Shown: piece after piece, positions 34,564-45,711 of the stretch | Layout: each line of letters opens with the position of its first letter | How positions within the stretch are numbered: position 1 is the stretch's first letter | Assembly: GCF_035222485.1 (NCBI RefSeq) | Contig: NC_085922.1 | Location: forward strand, 2,867,001 to 2,931,000 | From: Podospora pseudoanserina | Lineage: Eukaryota; Ascomycota; Sordariomycetes; Sordariales; Podosporaceae | Direction of reading: 5' to 3' | Length of the DNA: 64,000 nucleotides | Program-made: the position numbers and the translations under genes | The notes under the pieces: model-generated | Told to the model about the DNA's origin: nothing | Seen by the model: the letters and a program-made list of their open reading frames with translations, nothing else | Databases searched by the model: none

Positions 34564-37046
34564 GATGACGGCGAGACCTTCTGCTGATCAACTTCAAGCC
34601 TGGGCAGCAGAAACAACCAAAGCAAATAGGTCACAGTATCAGCAAGATAGCAGGTTGCGCCTTCACCTCTTGTTGCTTTTTTGAGAGCCCCACAGAATCC
34701 CCGGCTCTTTCCTTTGAGGAGCAATATCAGGCGGGTTGGAGAAACCGTCACTGGCACGGGGGGTGGCGTGACTGCAGTTATTCAACTGAAAATGGAAGGG
34801 AGACGGAGGCCACGATGGTTTTGTTGCCTCCTGCCTCCTTTCCTTCGATGAAGGTCAAGAGCAAGATGAAAAGTCCGCGACTGCCGGGCCAAGGTCACTC
34901 TGCGTTCCCAAAGCACAAAAGTCAACAATAAGAGAATCGAGGTCGGCAGTCGGCAGGGTGGAACACTGATTACGTTGCGTGGTAGCGCGTGTCGTTGGGA
35001 GATGGCAATGACGATGGTGTATGTAGAAAGAAAGCCACCCACGACAGGAACAAGCGCCATTCGGTAGGTTGTGACAAAACGAACGAGGGCTGGAGGAGGA
35101 GAGGAGGAGAGGTCTCGGCCAGCTCTGGCATTCAAATCAATCACAGCCCAGCTTGAACTGCACTGAAACGACCCAAGGCCTGTATTACCACTGACCAGTC
35201 CAACAGAAGCGACCGTATCCACCAACATCCAGAAAAAGCAGCTTCAGAGAGGCTCTGGGGATCTGCAACAGGCTCACACCCAAGGCCGTTGGCATTGGTG
35301 AATACGAGTCAACCCCTGATTCTGCGTGGGGTGCCAAACATGGAGAGCAAACGGGAAGCTTTGCGCCGACCGTTTGGCGCCGGCGCCCGAACCATAGTTC
35401 ACTCACCCCGCCACATTTCCACTAGCCACGCATTTGACAGCCACAGCATCATTGCTACACCTGCACGAACCGCAGCCGAACTGAAAACTCGGGCCGTGCC
35501 GGTCCATCCCGTGTGGATTGACAGGTCAAACGGGACCAATTTCAACTTCACCTCTGGTCAGATAAAAGAGAGTGCGCTGTATTGAGCAGCATTGCGAGTT
35601 TCTGCATGGCCCGAAGAAGCTGCCAGATGGACTTCTGAGCAATGCTCTGAAACAGTTCCTTTACCCATACCAGATCACTCGCTGCTCGACGCCTCAAGTT
35701 CAAGCGACATACTCGTGGGCTACCTCCCACCCCTTACCTTACCCCCACGAACCTACCATCAGCAAGCAGGGCCTCAAAAATGAGGAAATGCAAGTATTCA
35801 TGTGCGGCTGGGCTCGATCATGAGAATAAATGCCAAGGAGCGCTGAAGGCTGCATGCCGCCCTGGTCTATATTGTGCTACCCCGCCTCATATGAACTATG
35901 AGAGGTTTATGATACCTTTCAGACATGATGGGCTTTCTGTCGCTAGGTATATAGGAATCCTCCATCTCAGTCCTTCAGAGATTCCATTGCCTGAAGCCAG
36001 TAAAGTCGATATCTTGTACCGGCCTCTGGTTCTGAGACTTCTAGCTACCACAAGGCTATCTTCACCGAGAACTCATGATATTTCTCGTTCAGCCAGCCTC
36101 TGCTGTCAATTCCACTCTCTCGTCGTTGCTTTTGCACACATGAGCGCGGTGCACACTTTTTCCTGCTTCTCCGCGCCGCATGGCAGCCGCATGACAGTTG
36201 TGAGCAGCAGCCACACCTTGAGGCTGAGTGAAGCCCGACGAGTTGTCACAGATCTCGGCATCCCTAGGTACCACAGCAGCTTCAAGATAGAGTGCGATGC
36301 CATTGTACCCTTTTTTGGCTGGTGATCAACATGCGTGCCTCAAAGCATTCAGGCCCAAAGCGGACGCGCCTCCAGCATTGAAATAGATGTCCGTGGTGAA
36401 ACTCCGAGCATCTCGAGGGTGAAGCTTGGGGCGTGAAGCCTGGGGCAAGAGTCTTGGGTCTTGGACTCCTGGGGCCTGCCGCCTTAGGAGGCCTTCAACG
36501 GCCACGAAAATGATTGACATGCCGCATGCGTCGACAGCAGCCCCCTTCTTTTTTCTCCGACACGAATCAACATAAAGGCCCCAGAAACATGTCCACTAAG
36601 CAGCTCCGGGACAAACACCAACCATTGACAAGTCGAGGCGTAGTCCTTGAAGGGTTGACACGTCTAGTGTTCGGAACATAAAAGGCAGACAACCCCCAGA
36701 TTTTCAAATTGGGTTTGGGAATTGGATATCAATGTAACGTAGAGGCTCAGCAGGCTCGAGGGTAGGTAAGGGGCTGGCTGGAATTGTAAGGTCAACATGC
36801 TGTCTGATACGTGATGATTAGGCCCAGCTGCATGGTCATTCGTCCTTGGAGTGGTACGTACCTATCCCTACATAAGGGGGGGCCTAGGAAATTCCAACTC
36901 TTCTGTCATGACTGATTGTGCAAGTCCATTCGCTCCGCCTACTCGATCATGGTCTCGAAAGCTTTCACAGGCCTAAAAAATCAACTTATAGTCAGCTCCT
37001 GGCGGCTTTTCATTGTCATTTAAACACTCTTTCCTTCAAGCTCTGG
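34564..37046. other. intergenic, no convincing gene
   Basis: The first few hundred bases are the promoter and leader of the minus-strand HECT ligase gene. The remainder has open frames (the longest about 35780-36325, plus strand) whose translations are Ser/His/Arg-rich without domain features, so they are not annotated. Confidence 0.5.
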
Positions 37047-37586
37047 ATGAACCATTTGCCCTGGATGGCGCAACTCGACTCTGGTGCCGCGGCCGAGATA
37101 CAGGGAAACTCTGCATCTGGAACGGCAGCCCAAGACAACCGGTTGACACAAACGTACTCGGGCGGTAATGTCACGAACTCCTGGAATAATGTCACAATCC
37201 ACAACACCATCACGAACAACATCACGATCCAGCGATGCCTCTCGACATGCTGTGATTCACCAACCAGCTCCCTTGCACCCCTTCTCGGCCCTCAGCCAAC
37301 TCGTTCGGGACACCGGCGTGACTCAAAAACCGCCCCTCAGCCCTCCCCTCACGAGCTTGACGGCACCCCAACCATTCGGCAACGACCCAGTCACACTTCG
37401 CGATCCTCCCTCCCTTCAAAGTCGACCAGCATTTTGTCCCTCGGCTGCCCGTCCTTTCAAGTGACCGTGTCCGCCCTCAAACTGTGCAGATGGATCAAGA
37501 GACTGATGAAGTCCTTGTGGATGACCTTGTCGCCCTGTGCAAAATGTGCGGCTAGGCACCCGGTCCCTTGGAAAACGACACTCTGA
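37047..37586 (+). CDS. candidate small protein with Asn-rich repeat motif
   Basis: The open frame starts at ATG 37047; a second ATG lies at 37065. The N-terminal part is distinctive: GNSASGTAAQDN followed by an N-x-T/V pattern (NVTNSWNNVTIHNTITNN). This recalls the short repetitive, potentially beta-forming motifs at the ends of fungal NLR-associated signalling proteins. Beyond about residue 65 the translation becomes less protein-like. In another frame, 37403-37555 reads PPFKVDQHFVPRLPVL through DETDEVLVDDLVAL-like acidic helix to a TAG, so an unrecognised intron between about 37230 and 37400 is likely. The boundaries given are those of the uninterrupted frame. The role is unknown. The motif links it to the genes at 40584 and 41925. 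Confidence 0.35.
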   Translation: MNHLPWMAQLDSGAAAEIQGNSASGTAAQDNRLTQTYSGGNVTNSWNNVTIHNTITNNITIQRCLSTCCDSPTSSLAPLLGPQPTRSGHRRDSKTAPQPSPHELDGTPTIRQRPSHTSRSSLPSKSTSILSLGCPSFQVTVSALKLCRWIKRLMKSLWMTLSPCAKCAARHPVPWKTTL

Positions 37587-38600
37587 ACGACCAGTTCCAT
37601 TCCCTGTTTTTCTGTTTAACACCTTCTCCAAACGCCTTTTTACCTTTCCAAGCCGCGGGGACTTCATATCTTTCTCTGAGCAACACCCTTCCCAACTTTG
37701 GGACATCCATCCCTTCTGTCTAGGGTGGCCATATCTCTCCTAGCACGGGCGGCTGTTCTTCTTCTACCATTCCCTATTATAATTTTATTCGACGCTTCCA
37801 ACCCAACCCCCCTTAAAGTCCTCCACGTGCTTGTAAAAGAGGACATGGGCGAGGCCTGGTCAAAGACTGACCAGCGAATCCCATTGATGATTGCAACAAT
37901 TATCAACACGGAACACTGGCAAGCTTCTTCGCCATCTCTGTTTTTTTTTTTTTATAAAAAAAACCACATGGTTACGTTGCAACCATTGTTTGTCGTTGAG
38001 GAAACAAACATGACCCTCAACGACGGACCGAAGCAGAGGAGGAAACTCGATAGTGACCCACGGACGTGGCACGGTGTAATACCCGGAATATGGGGATGGT
38101 GGGACTGCGAAAGCGCTGGGGGCGCGTGGGCTTTGGAGTTTCAGGGGGTTGGTTGGGTTAGATATGGTATATGGCGCAAGTTCTCGGGGTGGTGGTTGGA
38201 GTTTTTTTCTCTTTCAGTTCTCTTTCAGTCCTTGTTTTTTTCCCTCTTTCTTTCTCCCCGTTCTTCTTCCTTTCTTTTCTATGTCTTTTGCGATCGATAT
38301 TCTCCGAAACAAAACGGAGGGATGTTGTTTTGGTGTTGGCGGCGATAGATGACGTTTGTTGTTGGCATGGATGACTTTTGTTGGACTTTTGTTTGTGCGA
38401 TAAATTCGAGTATATGGGCGATGGCTTGACTGTATGCCTCCTTTTTGTCTAGGCCCACGTAAAAGCTTTGTTTGGGTCCATGGATATAATAGGGGGTTTC
38501 CCATGGGGCACTTACTATCAACCTGGAAGTTGCCCCTGCTTTTGGGGGCCTTAATATGTTTTCACATTTCTAAATATATAGAAGAGATTTCCTTGAAAAA
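37587..38600. other. intergenic with T-rich tracts
   Basis: No gene is supported. Poly-T/poly-A tracts lie at about 37938-37965 and a CT-rich segment at about 38200-38285. Confidence 0.5.
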
Positions 38601-38635
38601 AAAATAGACTTTAAATGCTCTATGTTTGAAGCCTT
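38601..38635. repeat. AT-rich segment resembling the island repeat
   Basis: AATAGACTTTAAATGCTCTATG here is similar to AATAGACTATTTTTAAACGC in the 16515-16620 repeat array, apart from a three-base gap and a few changes. The match is short and AT-rich, so chance is possible. Confidence 0.35.
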
Positions 38636-38641
38636 CTGTTT

Positions 38642-39260
38642 ATACTAGCAAGCCTTGCGCGAAAGCTCATGTGTCAAGCTCAAGGCTTGTGTCGCACCGG
38701 AACCTGGTTCCACGAACCACACGGGAATGTTGAGCTCGTCAGAAGATTGGTCCATTTCCAACTGGCCAACTTTTTTGCCTACCAGTTGACTCCAGGGCGA
38801 ATGCATGACGACGGTGTTACATAGACGCCGCAGAAAATGGGAGGTAGGTACCTGTCTGATGATGTTCAGCGAGACCTTATCTTTTTCTATTCCCATCATT
38901 GTCAGCATTCCCAGCAGTTGTTTTCCGAAAGGCCAGGTAGATGCCTACCTTAGTCGTAGTCATAACAATTGTCCCAGATGGTTCCCACGGCATTGCCTGG
39001 TGGTCTAGAACAAGAAAGCCTGACAATTGTCGTGGCATTTCTCACGAACATGAAGTCCATGCCCGATAAGAAGATGTGTCATGTTGTCAGCCCTTACAAT
39101 CTCGAGTGGCTTGGTGTCTGTGATGCTCTGGCCACATGTTGAGACCTCCCAGCCTCTCAACTATATCACCGGGCCATTTCATCTTTGAAATCCTGTCAAA
39201 GTTGGGGCGCTCCTTGATCTACAGTATGGAAATCGTGAAATAGAGGCCGGGGCTAAGGGT
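38642..39260 (-). pseudogene. protein-like segments, possibly decayed multi-exon gene
   Basis: Read on the minus strand from about 39220 down, three separated stretches look like real protein. The first (about 39219-39080) includes ISKMKWPGDIVERLGGLNMW. The second (about 39055-38950) includes MDFMFVRNATTIV and GNAVGTIWDNCYDYD. The third, ending at 38645, includes LNIPVWFVEPGSGATQ. They lie in different frames, with plausible GT...AG junctions between some of them (for example GTAAGG near 39103, GTAGGC near 38955). I do not recognise the family and cannot assemble a complete gene, so relic or mis-read multi-exon gene are both possible. Confidence 0.3.
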
Positions 39261-40583
39261 TTATATGGCTATGACTGACCACATATGCTAGGTAGAAACT
39301 GGACTCCGCTCAGATGCTCATATGGGCAATACTCTTGATATCTGAGGCATTCAGTAGTTACAGTGGCTAAGCTTGGTGTGCCCGTGATAGACCTGATATC
39401 CTGGCCAACTTCATGTAGGCATGTTAGACCAGGGCAATGACCAGTACGTGCAGGTCCGGCAGTCCTATCTTTCTCCAGCTGATCTATGGAAGTGAAGGGG
39501 CATCCTCGACTCACCGTACACGTTGACTGCTGATACAGACGCCGTGGTTGTTGGCCCCAAGTCCTATCCAGACCGTCAAGGTGGCAACGATGTAAGCCAC
39601 CGGGACATATCTGAGGGGGCAATATTTTCCGGGTCAGTCCAAGCCAATCTCTGCTAAACGATCAGTCCCTCGTCATGTCGAAACCAGGTTATTGCTGGAC
39701 TTTCAGACCTCAGAACGATAATTCCGGACCAACTCTCTGCTGACCATGATGCATGTCGATGCATCCAAGGCCAGTCTTGACCAAGGCAGTACTTACCTAC
39801 CTTGAGCTTTGCTTGATAAAACCTACGCGATTATGAGCAAGTCCATTTTGCATGCATCAAGGGAGGCGTGAAGAGGACATTATTTGATCGTGCTTGTAAG
39901 CGAGAAGGATCAACGTTTATGCCTCAGTGGCTTAATTACCTAGCTTCCCGTCCAGAAGCAGGTAAAAACGGTCGAGGGCCAACGGGAAAACGCCAGGTGA
40001 TTCTTCAGCTCCCCAATTGCGTGACCTCATGACCCCGATACGCTGTGCTTCGTTACCCAGCGACCAGCCATCGCCTCGCTCCCCGCATGAAGATTGACCC
40101 TTTAGCCAAGCATGAACCTATTGCAGGATTGTGTTCACCATTTGTCAAGTGAATCTGCATTGTCGGCATTAATTGTTGAGCAACAATATCAACCAGCCCT
40201 GCCCCACTTTCAAGGCTGTGTGCTCAGAGGATGGGAGACAGCCACCCTAAGATGTTTACAGACATCACAACACACTACTGGCAATCGAGTATTGCTCTAC
40301 CCGAATATTTGCCCACATCCGCAAGACAAATCTCTTGAGTACGAATTAGATACCGTCTTCAGCCTGCAAATATGCCCTAATGACTTGTGTTGGACGAATC
40401 ATGCCTCAGCACGAAGGACGAAGACTTAAAAGGAGTAAAAGAGACTGCTCTTGTCGCCCAGACAGAATGGCGTGGACATCTTCAAGATTCTAAGTCCTTC
40501 CACTCTCAAAATTGCTGGCCTATGTGCAGATATTTTACCAATTGCCCCAACTCAGGGTATTGACAGCCTTGAGAGCCGCACCC
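39261..40583. other. intergenic, mostly non-coding
   Basis: A minus-strand frame at 39269-39622 (Cys/Gly/Arg-rich) may belong to the decayed segment to its left, but has no domain features. The rest shows no coding signal. The promoter of the 40584 gene is expected at its right end. Confidence 0.45.
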
Positions 40584-41352
40584 ATGGTAAATAAAAACAT
40601 ATTGTCCTTCAGAGAGATGTCGCACAGACCACTGATCAGGGCACATACCCGTATATTAGGAAACGATCGCCTCCCTCGCTGCTGCAATCCAGCTGATCGA
40701 ACAAACCGTCGTCCTTCTGCAGAAGTTTTACCAAGTTCACGAGGCAGTTCGCGCAGCACCAAAGACGATTGAGCACCTCGAGATTCAGCTGTCTGGCCTC
40801 GCCCGCACCTTGCAAGGGATAAAAAACGAGCCCAGTTTGGACACCATCTCCGTCGATGAACAACTCGGCCACATCTATGCGATAACGCGCGAGCTGGAGG
40901 GAGTGGTGTTTCGGATGCAAAATCTGCAACGAAGACACAAAATTTGTCGATATCTTTATGCCATAATAAAGAAACCCAGGGATGATGCGAAGCTCCTTGA
41001 TATTCTGGCACGTCTTGTTGACGCAAAGTCTGAGCTGTCAATCAGGATCGGGGTTACACACGTGGGCATGACAAGAGATGTGGCGTTGGGCATTCAAAGA
41101 ATCGAGCTTCAGGCAAGTACTCGCATGGAGAAGCAGCACGGTGGCTTAAGGCTGGAGGAGAATACGGCGCTCCAGGATTCGGCCCAAATGAATGGGATTA
41201 TGGGGTTTGACAGTACAAGCATGTCAACTGCTGTCAGTGTGTCCAAGAACCAATCGATGGGCAGCAGTCGACAGCAGAACTTTGTATTTAGGGGACCTAT
41301 TTCACTCGAGTCCCTCCGCCCACTGCATTCTGTTGACAAGATAGAATTATGA
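40584..41352 (+). CDS. stand-alone HeLo/SesA-like N-terminal-domain protein
   Basis: Proposed exons are 40584-40586 (only the ATG) and 40660-41352, with a 73-base intron (GTAAAT...TATTAG) right after the start codon, giving 231 residues. Without this join the conserved frame has no upstream Met. The protein begins METIASLAAAIQLIEQTVVL and is helical to about residue 170 (VLLQKFYQVHEAV, HLEIQLSGLARTLQ, SELSIRIGVTHVGM). This pattern resembles the N-terminal helical domains of fungal STAND/NLR proteins (HeLo-like, SesA-type), which often mediate cell death or signalling. No NACHT follows, so it would be a stand-alone effector or adaptor. The C-terminus carries KNQSMGSSRQQNFVFRG, resembling motifs in the neighbouring genes. 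Family assignment is by pattern only. Confidence 0.6.
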
Positions 41353-41924
41353 TATAGATGCAAACACGCCGTTAGATCTCGCAGATGATTTCTTCAGAGA
41401 AGAAAACTTTGATGGGTATCTTGACTCTGCTCTGCTCTCAAGCCTGGTGTCTACCTGTCGTTTGCTGCCCAACGGACCCCTCCAAAACCTCCCTGCTACT
41501 TGGCAAACAGCTCACCAGTCATTGCCAACCAGCATGTCAGTCGCCTCGAAATCTTAGTTTGCAGCATTGCATTGTAATGATGACAGACAATATACCAGAT
41601 GTTGATAATTGTGTACTCCTACCACAAACATGTTTTGAATGGGTCGGGCACCATGATCCTCTCTGTGTAACAGCAACCTGATATGTACACGTTTCACACT
41701 TTACTTGTCTATGGATAGCACGATGAAGCCTAGATTAGATGAGAGGCACACATTCAAGTCGCTGTTCATACAGAGATGGCGCCCGTCTGGCTGAAAGATA
41801 ACGGTCGCTGGCTATGAGTGAGGCAGGTGTTTTCCCTATATCTACCTAGGGCGCTTCCGCAAGCAAAACTGACTCGACTCATTCAACCCTTCCAGAAGCC
41901 CCAGAACAGGAATACGAACTCACC
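41353..41924. other. gap between HeLo-like and Ub-like genes
   Basis: Just past the HeLo-like gene's stop, a frame is open from about 41370 to 41582. It includes LDLADDFFREENFDGYLDSA, which reads like protein and could be a downstream exon or remnant; no donor that keeps frame was found in the preceding gene. The rest is non-coding, with the promoter of the 41925 gene at its end. Confidence 0.4.
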
Positions 41925-42747
41925 ATGGCCGGCAAAATATCATTTTGGAAGAGACAGGTGAGCTCCTCTCAGACGGTCACCACGACCGTGGCAGCACCAC
42001 CGACCGAAACAGCCACCATCACTATACCTGCGGCTATTACATACCGTGTCCGGCTAAGCACAACCAGTGAGCCATCTGGAACAGCTGATAGACATCACAA
42101 TCGCTAATGATCATTCCACAGCTCCAGAGATCAAGTCCGTTCAAGCCATCCCTGGCATCACCACCATCGGCGAGCTGAAGAAGTCCATTGCCAAAGAGTT
42201 CAGAATCCCTGCCGTCAGACTCAAGCAGAACCTACGCGATGACGACATTGTCACCAAGCACATCGACCACAAAAAGCCCCCCCTGATTGTCGACATTGCC
42301 CCTCCCAGACCGGAAAGCCCACCAGCTTACCATAAGCTGGACGACGAGCCGCAATCTGCAGAGGTTGCACCGGCAACATCGTCACCAGCAAATGCCGAGT
42401 CTGCCTTGGCCGCACCTCAGACACCTCTGCCCCAGGCAGGTGCATACGAGTATAACGTTCGTACGTAAGCCCTGATTTGAAATACACCCGCACCGACTGT
42501 TGAGAGATCCAATACTGACCCGAATACAGAGAACAACGAGGCTTTCGACAAGGTAGAGTGCCAGCGCAACATTGTCTCGCGAGAGGCACCAGAAAATGCA
42601 AAGACTTTCAACGCACACGTGAACCATAACCATGCCAGGGCGGGCAAGCAAGACAACTTCAACCTTGACGCCAAAAGTCTTGCGGTGCTTATCAATCAGT
42701 GCTCTTTAACCGAGAAAGCATTGTTGTCAGCTGACCCGGTCGTTTGA
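41925..42747 (+). CDS. ubiquitin-like-domain protein with Asn/His-rich tail
   Basis: Exons are 41925-42066, 42122-42460 and 42530-42747, giving 232 residues. Introns of 55 and 69 bases (GTGAGC and GTACGT donors, CACAG and TACAG acceptors) restore frame exactly. Exon 1 is Thr/Ser-rich. Exon 2 holds a segment of about 55 residues, IKSVQAIPGITTIGELKKSI through KPPLIVDI, whose spacing (beta strand, helix, beta strands, PLIVDI strand) resembles a ubiquitin-like fold. A Pro/Ala linker follows. The C-terminal exon has FNAHVNHNHARAGKQDNF then LDAKSLAVLINQ, similar in style to the Asn/Gly/Gln motif of the adjacent 40584 gene. I recognise no named family. The ubiquitin-like call is structural inference; splice structure is well supported. 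Confidence 0.6.
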
Positions 42748-42923
42748 TTTCACCCCCGAGCACAAGCACACGTGGTCTTCACACAGGTATCTACCTTGCT
42801 CTACTTTGTCTCTTGGATCATCGACATACATCACATGAGGATAGCAAATCTACGTTGTCAACTCCTGCCTTTTTCACGCCGTGCTCTCTCTTGCTGTGCC
42901 TTTGCCTCCGGGGTCTTTGCTCC

Positions 42924-44547
42924 CTATGTACCTCTCAAATCAACCCCATCCAACCCCCTAAACTCAAACCACTCCCCCCATTCCTTATCCCCCACCAACC
43001 TCCCAACCGCCTCCTCCTCACTCCCCCCAGCAAAAACCACAAACTCAATCCCCTCCTCCTCATCCCCTTTTACTCCCGCTCTCGAAGGGTAAACCACAAC
43101 CCCCCCTTGATCAATACTATCCACCAAATGCCTATACGCCACCAACTTCGTCCTCCCCCCCTTTCCAAGCCCCCAATCCCCCCCAAGCAACCCCCCAACA
43201 TCCCTATGATCAGTAATATACACCCCTCCCTCCGGTAACTCGTCCAACATGATACTCAGTCCCACCTTATCCACCGCCTTCCCCATCTCCCGTATCATCC
43301 CATCCAAAACCCCATTCTCCAACGTGACAATCCCCTGCGTCATCTCCCTTACATACAACGCCAACCTCCCCAAACTCCAACCACTGACAACATCCCCCAC
43401 CGTCGGCTGCACCACCCCCGCCGGCGGGGAAACTGAGAGAGGGCAGCCGATGCAATTGAACTGATGCCCTGGATGCAAAGGGGGTGACAGCCTCGGGCGG
43501 AGGTTGATAGTGTGCGTATAAAACGGGACGGTAGCTGGGTCGAGGTCGAGGGGGGAGAGCCGTATGAAACTGCGGAGGAGCAAGGCGGCGAGGCTGTCAA
43601 AGGTTGAGATCCATGCGTTGGGGTGGGAGCTGGACAGGTCGGATGAGGCGAGGGATTTCAATGCTGCGGCTTTGGAGGCGGGGAGGTGGAATAGCAGTGA
43701 GACGCCTTTCTTGGTTGGGTCAGGGGGGGTGTACACCTGGGGTTTGATCGGTTTGTCTGATGATGGGGGGGTGTTTGAGGGCGGGTTGAGAGCTGAGTTG
43801 TCCAGGCAGCTGAGGGGGAAGGGGGGTATAGGCCTAGAGCGAGACAGGGCTTGGCAGATCTTGGAGAGCTGGGTCGTGTAACCTACCCAGCCGATGACGT
43901 CGTTGGCGAAGTGGTGGTGGTGCATGTTCAAGATGAAGCCTCCCCGGATGAAGTTGAGCTTGTAGGCTGAGATGACGGGGTTGTTGGATGGGTGGGCTGG
44001 AGGGTGGCAGCCGTAGGTCTGGACATTGTCAGTCACGGTCATGAAAACAATCTACCCGAAAAGGGACAGGACTCACCATGCCAGGAATACTCCAAATCTT
44101 CAAATCCCCCAACAACACACCCCTAAAGTGCTTCTCCTCCAACTCGTCCATACTCGGGTACTTCTTCCCATCTGCTGCCTCCTCCGAGCCAAGATGCTGA
44201 ACATCAAACCTGACCGTGTCCCCCTTCCTCCTCACATACTGCAGCTCGCCCGGTTTCTCAGGGTTTCTCTCAAGTCTCCCAACCAGATGCCGGACCTGAG
44301 AAAACATGTGCTCAAACCCCGCCTTCAAGGTCTCAACAACCCGGATTTTATCCTCCTCTGTGGCAGCAGCTGGAGAAGAGAACCGGAAGAACAAGGCATA
44401 GTTGTTGTACGTCTGCGGCATAAAGTAATCCAATACGCCCACAGGTCGGCGTTCAACCTCGGGGTCATCCTCCCAGTTGGCAGGATGAAGGTTGTAGGTC
44501 TGGTAAGGTGGTGATTGAGAGGGTGGTGACAATGATCCCATTGTCAA
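42924..44547 (-). CDS. BAHD/Tri101-type acyltransferase (transferase family)
   Basis: Exons are 44547-44077 and 44018-42924, with a 58-base intron (GTGAGT donor, ACTGAC branch), giving 521 residues. The catalytic HHxxxD-type motif is HHHHFAND, with the active His at about 193 and Asp at 197. The second family motif, usually DFGWG, is present as GDWGLGKGG around 437. Both sit where they do in fungal trichothecene 3-O-acetyltransferase-like proteins and plant BAHD enzymes, which transfer acyl groups from acyl-CoA to hydroxyls or amines of secondary metabolites. No signal peptide is seen. The gene is convergent with the Ub-like gene, whose stop lies 176 bases away. No polyketide or peptide synthase is in the window, so substrate and pathway are unknown. 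A second in-frame Met at 44541 could also be the start. Confidence 0.88.
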
Positions 44548-45711
44548 AGTCGTCGTTGATATGCGGAAAGTCTCGGAGGAAAAAGAATGAAAGCAATGAA
44601 TTAGAAGCCTGGTAGGGTACCGAAAGGCTCAAGCCAAAAGGGTGAATGTCAAAAGAATTTATACCATAACACACCTCCCCATCCCCCCCCATTCTCTCAA
44701 CCACCTTCCCTATCAGAGAAAAAAAGACCTTGCATCTTCCTACTCATCCCACCCACCCTGAAGTTGTCGTTATCGCCAAGTAGGTCCCCACCTTCCTTAC
44801 TCATATCTTGCAAGCCAACAGCTTCAAGTACTGCGTATACGCGGCATAAAAGATCGGCAAAGGCCCACGCACCTTCCTCGAGAACAAAAAGCGCCTCGCA
44901 TTCCCATGATACAGCTTTGTATTACCTGACTTGGTGATTAACCACATCAATAAGCCCAGCGGGGATGTGGACAGGATGAATCATACCTACGTATTGTGTG
45001 TCGATGTAAGCAGAGCAGCGACATCCATGATTGGGCGATCAACACACCATCCGTTGGGGATTGCGTCCCGGCGTATCAGTGCGTATTTGATGACTGAACC
45101 GGGCTGAAGTGGGCTTTTCGTGCGTATTAACTATATGGCTCGTAGTCAGCAATAATGACAAAAAAGTCTGAAAGAGTAACATGTAGGTCGACCTGTGTCC
45201 GCCGTGGCTCGGAAAAGTGCGCCGGGCTATCTGATTGTCCCTGTTGTCAATTTGTCATCCACCCTCTCTTCTATCAGACACAACCACCCTGAGCAGACAC
45301 AACACCCTCCACTCGGCCAGTTGAATACATGTAAAACAGTGGTTTGAGCCAAGTTAACCCTGGAAAGTACTGGTAAACGTACATGGGTATAATGTGTACA
45401 ATCCTCCTACAAAAACGCCTCGGGATTCCTATATCTGGAATCCCATGCTTCCATGATGCACATGCAGACTCCATCTCCCCAATGCTGTTACAGTCATCTC
45501 CAGTAGTAGTTAGACCTCCTACACAGAACCACCTGCTTTGCCTTCTACCATATGCCATTGACGAAATCAAAACGCCTCCCTCCACGCTTGCGTGACCATA
45601 CGCTCCTTGCCATGCCCTTCATGCAGCTGTCGCTGGAATCATGTGTTGTCTATAGGGTGTATGTATGCTATGCCGCTCAATAATGAAAAAAGTCAAATGT
45701 ACTCCGGAAAC
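44548..45711. other. intergenic, no gene seen
   Basis: About 1.2 kb comprising the acyltransferase promoter on the left and the 3' flank of the DUF2293 gene on the right. Open frames are short and featureless. Confidence 0.55.

Noticed and set aside
35780-36325. 181-codon plus-strand open frame
   Set aside because: No recognisable motif, no intron signals and mixed composition. It is treated as chance in a long intergenic stretch.
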